Source: Antedon mediterranea | Taxonomy: Eukaryota; Echinodermata; Crinoidea; Comatulida; Antedonidae | Length of the DNA stretch: 64,000 nt | Assembly: GCF_964355755.1 (NCBI RefSeq) | Contig: NC_092672.1 | Location: 11,900,501-11,964,500 of the forward strand | Direction of reading: 5' to 3' | Shown here: piece by piece, positions 36,501-45,500 of the stretch | How the letters are laid out: each line of letters opens with the position of its first letter | Numbering within the stretch: position 1 is the first letter of the stretch | The notes under the pieces: generated by a model | The model's input: the letters and a program-made list of their open reading frames with translations, nothing else | Databases searched by the model: none | Told to the model about the DNA's origin: nothing | Translations under genes and position numbers: made by a program

Positions 36501-39500
36501 CTTAAACAACTTTTAAAACTTTCAATACAAGAAGCATGTATTGACCAAATATTATATCATTACAATTGTTGGCATATTATAAGTAAAAATTTGGTCGAAA
36601 GACTACAAGAAGCCCAATTGGCATGTCGCTGTAGTCCCTCTTTTTACATTATACAAATAATAATAATAATAATACTTAATATAAACAAATTGTGATCTTA
36701 ATTATTTTATGCTTTCCGTCTCATGGTTAATATTTGCTTTCTGTCTCATGGTTATTTTATTTTGTTTAATTTAACTAGCCGTTACGTATATTACAGTATA
36801 TTAACGCATGGAATGATTATTATTATCATTATTAGGCTAGGACATTAGTTATAATAACAGTGAAATTACACTATTTTTATTGTTCCCTGGTTATATTACT
36901 TATCCGTTGAGTAGCCCTAACAAACAATTTTTAATTGAATCTTATACTTAATATTTATGAAATTCAACCGTTAGTTAGTTAGTGGTTTTAAGTTAGGCTT
37001 AAGTATTTGACTTTAGGCCCTAACCAACTTGAAAATCAATTAGCATGCACGCAGACGTCCTATAATTACGTAAACGTTAATTATGATAAAGCAAAAACTC
37101 ACTGGACAATTATTAATTTACAGGTGTGCAAAATGGGCCCAGAACACACGACGCGCGGATTTGAGAAGGAAACCAAGTTCCTATTTACACCGTAATTGCC
37201 ACTTGATTTCGAGTAATCTCAAATAGTGATGGTCACAGGCAGACTAAATCAAGATTGCATTGAGAACTTATTTTCTATTGTCAGAGGGAGAGGGGGTCAT
37301 CGCTATAACCCGATGGTAGATGAATTTAGAGCCTCCCTGAAGGAAGTTATGTTCAACAGGATGTTGTTCCGTTAGGGGAATTCGAATTGCCTAGAAGACA
37401 CTGATCGAAAGTACAGCTAAATGGAATTGATGCAATAATGATGACCCAATCATCATCATTATCATCAACGCCACAATCGCATCATGTTGCCGATCAAGAA
37501 GACAACGATGCCACCACTGACGACGACTGCTGCTTAGACTTTGAGATGACTCTACTTATACTTTAGTATAATTATGTATAGCCGATTACGTCGTCAAGAA
37601 AGTAAGTGTAAAGCACAACTGCGATATCTGTAACAGTGCAATGCGAGAAACCAATCGAAAACTGGAAGACCCAAAGCAGTTCCTAAAACATTTTAAGTCT
37701 TATATGCCCATCAACCAGTACCGACTTCGGAGGATTAATTATGCCTACTGACAATGTAGTTAATGTCCTATCTATATGTGAAAAGATTTTTGTTTCTAAC
37801 TTTAACAAATACTTATACATACATCAAACATCATCAGAAAAATAAAGTTAAAAATCGCTACCATGTTACATAGATTTGGTATGAAGTTGAATGTTTGTTC
37901 ACCAGCAATTGAAACATTGCTAATTGAAACATAAGTAAACCTACGCATATTCTATGCTGTTAAATTCTTCAACAGAGACATAATCAGAAGAAGAAGAGTA
38001 ACAAATTTACATTTCTTAGGTATGGTAAAGTTGTAGGAGGTCTGTACGCGCCCCGGTCTGTGCATTATCGGCTAGAAATGATGATCATTACGACGGTCTG
38101 GTATGATGAATAATTGTAAATATGATGATTTTAATTCAATGTTTCTACATTTTTTATATTTCCTCTCGGTGGCCCGTGCATCATTTCGCAATAGTTATTG
38201 AGTTAATTTAAAACTGAGACTACTATAACATAACTAATTGTTATCTCGGGTTTTAAATAAATTATAATAATAAATGAATGTCATGGCGAATGATGGGTAC
38301 ATAATACAGTAGGCCTAGTATGAATTATCTCAGAATTGACTATCATAATCTGTTTCATATCATGCCTGTAGGCTTAAGCCTATGATTGTTTATAAATATA
38401 TTCCGAAAAATTACTGCAATAAAATAGTCGAAGTAGTGATTTTAAAAAGTGACTTGTTCTTTTTTAATTGGCAAGGGTTCGAGGCCGACTCGCTCCTAGT
38501 TCTGGTGGTGGAACAAGTCTTCTCGGATAAGGACTATAAACCGTAGGTCCAGTGTACACAGTTATAACCTGTGTGTACTTTAAAGAACCCAGTTCATTAT
38601 TCGAAAAAGAGTAGGGGGTTACCCCGGTGAACTGGTTTACACAATAGCTTCTGTATCAGGGGGATTACCACCTATCTGATAGGACAGTGATTAATTCACT
38701 ATTGGTAATCCTTGGCCACATTGCCTAAAGACATAAAGTAAAATAAATAAATAATAAAATTGTTTATAACACACTATTTGACTAATATATTTTCCTAATC
38801 TGCACTGTTTTGCTGCTGGATGAAAAAGAAGAACACATCAAGAACAAAAACGGAATACGATGCGCTTAGTGTTAATACCAGAGCCGACTCGCATAAATAA
38901 GTAGTAGTGCGGATGAGAGTGATGATTACTCCTAGATGATAATTTTTGAGGATGATAAACATTCAATAATAACAACAATATTCAGTAATTAAAACAAATA
39001 GAGATATACAAAGTACAGGAAATAAGTCTATCATTATAATTTAATCGCACATTACCGCAATTATTGTGATGAAAAAAATTGAGTATTCAGTTACAATACA
39101 GTAGACATATCTGATCCATAAATCTACTTGTTTGAGCGAGAGGGCGCCCTATAAAATGAGCTCCATGTGTGTTACATGAATTGCACGTGAAATTCCGAGA
39201 GTGTCCCATCTTTAGTAGACTTGCCCCAAGTCTGTATTTATTGTCTTTATTTTTATTTATTTGTTTTTATTTCGACCGCGATAAAATACAACTCAAGTAA
39301 TACACGTATGAAACGCCATATGTGCAAACATATTTATATTTTTACAAAACTCCGTCTGGAGCCCAGACTACATCTTTAGTATTATAAGATCTTTGCTTGC
39401 CGTTAAATAATTATTGAGGGGGTAGTTTCAATAAACTTTGACGCAGACGGCAAACATACAATGTATAGAGTGCGTTTAAAAATATTTTCTGAGCTTAGTA

Positions 39501-42500
39501 ATGAGATCAGTATTTGTAGTAGACATAAGGACAATATATTTTAATTTAGATGGATTATTTGTGTAAGAGGAAAACATATACTTAGTTCTACTATCTGAAT
39601 AAACTAAAGGGAATTTATCTTCAATTGATTGTAGAGAGCATAATTTTCATAGTCTATCATTTCTATTAGGCCTAATACGATTCCATCTTCCTTTTTCTAG
39701 TTATAATATTCTTAGTCTTAGTTTAGTCACAATGTGTCTTTGTTTGTAATTTTAATTAAGTATTCTTCCGTTCCAACATAATTTATATTGATTGCTTGTG
39801 AAATATTGGAGCTTATAGAGAGTGTAACCTATTATCTCATAGAATTGTGTCGTTCAATAAGCCTCGCCTTTGTTTAAATTTTGAAATAAAAAATATTGTT
39901 GACCTGTTGAGCATGCCATGTTGCCAAATCCATTTATAGGCCTACATAATAAGTTTTACATCATTCACCCAAATCACTCATTTTGTTGCGCTTTTCTATG
40001 TTGAAAATCGTAAAATTGTTTAATGATTTTTTCATAATCTATTTGGCTTACTCTCAGCCACTAACGAATTCAATTAATGATACTTTGAGTTTGGATAGGG
40101 AATTCTCGATATTCTCCTCTCACTGCATCACTTGGTGCAAAATTTTCTATTCCTAAAAGATATTTTTATTCTAAAATCAAAATAATATAATCCAAGTGGT
40201 ATGAAGACATTGTTCATCTGCTGGAAAACTACAAGTCAGTCGATGCTACAAACCACAAGGGTTCGGAGAAGTCAAGCAGGCAGAAATGCATTTTATCTCA
40301 GATGCTAGTGAAGTAGTATGTGGTCAATGCACGTATTTAAGATTGATGCCCTCATGATAATATTTCTTCTTTTTCGATATCAAGTGTATGTAGCTAACCG
40401 GGTATACAACAAATCAACGACGTACCTTCCATAGAAAACATCTTCTAATCCGAGTGATATAGTCAGTAGAGCCGTGCGTGCTAACAGTAAGCAATTGATT
40501 TCACATACCGGATAGGTGAGTAGTTCTACACTTCTTCACCAGTAGGTAGTTCTTAACAAACAAAGGCGGTTGGCCAAAATCGATGACTAATCGCGTATAA
40601 GGTTGTTGCTTCAGAACTAAAATATATTCGCTCATTCCACACTAATGTTGACAAAGTTGCTTCAGAATGGTTTTATGACAGATAAAATGAACTATAAATC
40701 ACATTAAATGTATTGAATGTTCATTCGCCTTAGAGGAACCAACACGTAGTAAGGCATACTTTTTAGATATGCCTATCAAAGGTAAACTTAACAGTGATAT
40801 AAGACAACAAAACACATGCAGTAATTTAATATGAAAAGATTGGTGTAAATATTGCGAGGAGCCATGTACCGGCAGTATGTGTAACTGAGTTAATGATTAT
40901 GTAATTGTTGTTGAAGATATGCTCATCGGGAATAATTTGCATAAAATACCATGTTAGCCTACGTATATTAGAAATCTCACTAGCTAGTGTAGTTAGTTGA
41001 GACGATGCTATCGTCAGCTGCACCATTTTAAATATATTTTAAATTGTAGTTTTGCTTTGATAATAAATGATTTTAATTATTATAATACAGAAGGGTTAGC
41101 AATGAACACATTTTAAAAATACTAATTTAGGCTCTTGTTCAATCTAAAACGCTACAGCTACACAATTTTAATATATTTTAAATTGTATTTTTCCTTTGAT
41201 AATAACTATACACTTTTCCAAAGAAAAACACATTAAACAAATCTAGGATTTGCTTATAACGGGAGATAATTCAAATAATTACGCTATGGATTTTTAAATA
41301 ATTGTATAAGAGTAATTTACATTGTTTGTTGCTGTGACTGAGGCTCCGTTGGCTATGAGACTGTTGACTATCTTTACATTACTCCTGCCAGACTCAACGT
41401 GTTCATGTAGCGGTGTGTTTCCATACTGGAAAGAAGAAAGTTAGTATTATTATATTTCATATTTTTCTTTTCTACATTCATTTTCTAATTCATTAAGAGG
41501 GAATGTAAATTAAATAGAAATACCTGGTATTAAGAAAATAATGACTAACTGATTTCAATTAAGACATGCAGATTATTTAGCATTGATCATTTTAAAAGTA
41601 TTGATTTTAGCATCTTGTTTAATCGAAAATTCGACAGCTGTACATGATGTTTAAATATCGTAAATTATATGGTGATGGTTAATAACTTTAAATAATATAA
41701 TTTATTAAATTAATAAACATATTCCTACGCCTAGACATCTCGTTTAGATTCAAGTAAACTTTCATGAATACTGAATTTGTAGATCTGTATGTATTTACCA
41801 AACCGCCTTCAAAACATAATTGCAAATTCCAACAATACACTCTACGGTGAATTCAATAAATATTTTGTTATCTATATATAAATTTACGTAAGGGCAAAAT
41901 TCGGTAAATCGCGCCTTACTTCTAGAATTTTTACTCGATGGTATATAAAGTTGGTTCATACTTTCGGTACTGATTTTAACCACCTGATGTAACCCTGTTT
42001 ACTAATTAAATTGAGTTAGATAATTAGTTATTGACGATTAAAACGAATTTAGGTTCAACGATTTGCCCCAAATAGGGGTGTTTTCCGATCGGGGTATACA
42101 CTGTCTAATGGATGTCCAACTTGAAAAATACCCGCACACAATAATACGAGGACGCTTCGCATTTTCCTATCTCCTCCTACGAAAATTGTTTTTAATAGCT
42201 GAAAACCGGTTGAACTGCTCGAGTACAGCATCATAATGTTGAAGACAGGCCGATTTTCTTTAAAAAATACTATTTTGATAGATTTAATTGACGTTTTTAC
42301 AAATGTATTGATTTGCGATGAATGGAACATTCCAATCTCTCAGTCTGCCAGTTTGGTTTAACACAAGTAGGTAAATTTATGAGCCCTTGGAAAATAAACT
42401 TACAATACTTTGACAATACAGTACTGCAAATACCTATTAACCATTTTTGGTCGTCATTTGAATCGAACATTTCTTACTGTGAATACTGTTAGATGTACAA

Positions 42501-45500
42501 AAATATATACAAACATTTCTTACTGTGAATAATGTTAGATGTAAAAAAATATATACAAATAAACTTTATTACTGTGATTATGGGTAGGCTCTACTGTTAG
42601 ATATATAAACACGTAATATACAAATAAACTTTATTACTGACAGTTGCTTCTCAACGTTTGCATTAATTAATAATTACAAAAAATATAAACGTCGTAGTGG
42701 TGTATCGTTACATGTACTTTACTATTTCAATCGACTATGACAGTGACAGTTTTAACAAAGTATTAAATCGCAAATGTTTTACTATATTTAGTCACCGTTA
42801 GTGGTATATTATTTATAGGCCTATAAAAAATGAAAACAATATTTCGTTACTAACGTGGATAAAAAACTGTTCCTCTTTGTACCTATCCTCTTTCCCATCC
42901 CACAACCCTAATTAGGTTTCTTTAAATGAATAAACAATTTGGACTCATTTTGTGGTAAGTTTCTCTTTCGGAAGTAATTCCCAGGGTGCTAATTTTGGTT
43001 GACTACATAAATCATTGTGTCTACTTATTCGTGTCTGTATTTAGTCCTGCGGTACGTGCATTTGAAATCGCCAGATTTTTTACCCTGAAATTACTGTGTA
43101 TTCGAGAACCATCTGTGGGCAAGACCTAGATGGTACGCGAGCGAAGCGAGCGTACCATCTAGTATTAATAATCTATTATCCATCCCACCTTCATCCTACA
43201 ATGAAAAAAAAAAGTTACGTAATTCGTTTCTCCCATTTTTGAATGCAAGCTATGTGTATGTATTGAGTTATATGACATTTGCCTATTTATTATATTTGAT
43301 GCATTTGTATTTTATCCTATAGGTGTCGTACTGTCTGTATTTTACCAATTTTGTTTTAACTACTACGAATAATATCGTTAATGATTTTAAATAATAGTAA
43401 ATCTCTGTCAAAGGCTACCAAACTGTATCAATAAAGTGTCGTACTGTCTGTATTTTACCAATGTTATCATATCTTTACTGTATTTATTTAATATGTGACA
43501 AGCAGGACAATTTATTTTTACATTTCTCAGAACTTGTTGGTATTTCACCATTATTACATTTTTCACGAATTAAAATATTGTGGTTTAGGGCCTACATAGT
43601 TATTATCAAACATTCTCATATACAGTACTTCATTGCCTCTTTGTACTGTATTTCACCTTTCCTAGCTGTAGATGCTTGCCAACGTCGCATAACATACTCG
43701 TTTACCTAACAAATAAACAAGTAGCAAAATCTGTCTCACTACATTTGGCCAGTGTCATAAAAAAACTTCTTGGAAGAGAGATGAGGATCTCAAAATCACA
43801 ATAAATACGTTAAAATTGAATCAAACAAACAATAATAACAAACTACTATTTATCAACTGTGAGATTTAACAACAATGTATCTCGTCTCTTTCCCTCAACC
43901 TTGCCGTTAAATAATTATAGAGGGGGTAGTTTCAATAAACTTTGGCAGACGGCAAACATACAATGTATTGAGTGCGTTTAAATATTTTCTGAGCTTAGTA
44001 ATGAGATCAGTATTTGTAGTAGACATAAGGACAATATATTTTAATTTAGATGGATTATTTGTGTAATAGGATCGAAAACATATACTTAGTTCTACTTTCT
44101 GAATAAACTAAAAGAAATTCATCTTCAATTGATTGTAGAGAGGATAATTTGCATAGTCTATCATTTCTATTAGGCCTAATACGATTCCATCTTCCTTTTT
44201 CTAGTTATAATATTCCTAGTCTTTGTTTAGTCACAGTGTGTCTATGTTTTTAATTTTAATTAAGTATTCTTCCATAATTCCAACATAATTGACATTGAAT
44301 GCGTGTGAAATATTGGAGCTTATGGAGAGTGCAAACTATTATCTCATAGAATTGTGTCGTTCAATAAGCCTCGCCATTGTTTAAATTTTGAAATAAAAAA
44401 ATATTGTTGACCTGTTGAGCATGCCATGTTGTCAAATCCATTTATACATAATAAGTTTTACATCATTGACCCAAATCGCTCATTTTGTTGCGTTTTTCTA
44501 TGTTGAAATCATAACATTGTTTAATGAATTTTTAATAATCTATTTGGCTTACTCTCAGCCACTAACGAATTAATTTAATGATACTTGGAGTTTGGATAGG
44601 GAATCCTCGACATTCTCTTTTCATTACATCACTTGGAGCAGAATTTTCTATTCCTAAAAGATATTTTTATTCTAAAATCAAAATATAATCCAAGTGGTAT
44701 GAAGACATTGTTCATCTGCTGGAAAACTACAAGTCAGTCGATGCTACAAACCACAAAGTTTCGGAGAAGGCTAGCAGGCAGAAATTCATTATATCTCAGA
44801 TGCTAGTGAAGTAGTATGTGGTCAATGCACGTATTTAAGATTGATGCCCTCATGATAATATTTCTTCTATTTCTCTATTATTAGCTGACGCCAAAGTTAC
44901 CCCAGCTAAAAAAACAAGATATCAAGTGTATGTAGCTAACCGGGTATACAACAAATCAACGATGCAACTTCCATAGAAAACATCTTCTAATCCGAGTGAT
45001 AGTCAGTATAGCCGTGCGTGCTAACAGTAAGCAATTGATTTCAGATACCAGATGGGGTGAGTAGTTCTACATAAGGCGGTTGGCCGAAATCGATGACGAA
45101 TCGCGTATAGTTGTTGCTTCAGAACTAAAATATATTCGCTCATTCCACACTAATTGTTTCAGAATGGTTTTATAACAGACAGATAAAATGTATTGAATGT
45201 TCATTCCCCTTAAAGTAGCCAACAAGTAGTAAGGCATAAATTTTCACGCTGCTGCTTTAGCCCGCTACGTCCCAGGAGGATGACTCATTTAGAAACCGAA
45301 AGTAAAGCAGCAGTTATATATCCAAGGTTGACAGTTTTGCTAAAATGCATACTCGACTGTAATTTATAGGTACCACCAAAAAATGTCTGGGAAAAAGTAT
45401 AACGGTTGAATGACAAATCCTAAAGCATTTGTGGTATTTATGAGTCCCATGATATTATATAGTTCGTTGTCATACATTATTCAAAGGTTTTCTTGTTTTT

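Larger units (their letters stand above)
35994..39395 (+). mobile_element. P-element-like DNA transposon, 3402 bp, with empty site
   Basis: Ends CAAAGATCTTATATACTAAAGATGT and, inverted, the same with one extra A. Flanked on both sides by CTTGCCG (35987-35993 and 39396-39402), present once at the empty site in copy B near 43900. A 7-8-bp duplication fits P elements (8 bp). Second, subterminal inverted blocks lie at 36005-36090 and 39120-39225. The interior has THAP and transposase remnants, an internal direct repeat (36385-36490 and 36810-36910) and a SINE. Confidence 0.85.
34437..40765. repeat. Segmental duplication, copy A
   Basis: Matches 41737-45240 (copy B) in order and orientation once inserts are removed: 34437-34560 pairs with 41737-41870, 34560-34922 with 43163-43690, 35756-35993 with 43698-43905, and 39396-40765 with 43906-45240. 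Copy A has a P-like element and a BEL-containing insert; copy B has a Helitron. Confidence 0.85.

Noticed and set aside
42055-42330. 91-codon frame on the minus strand
   Set aside because: Inside a non-autonomous Helitron, absent from the sister copy, no recognisable domain.
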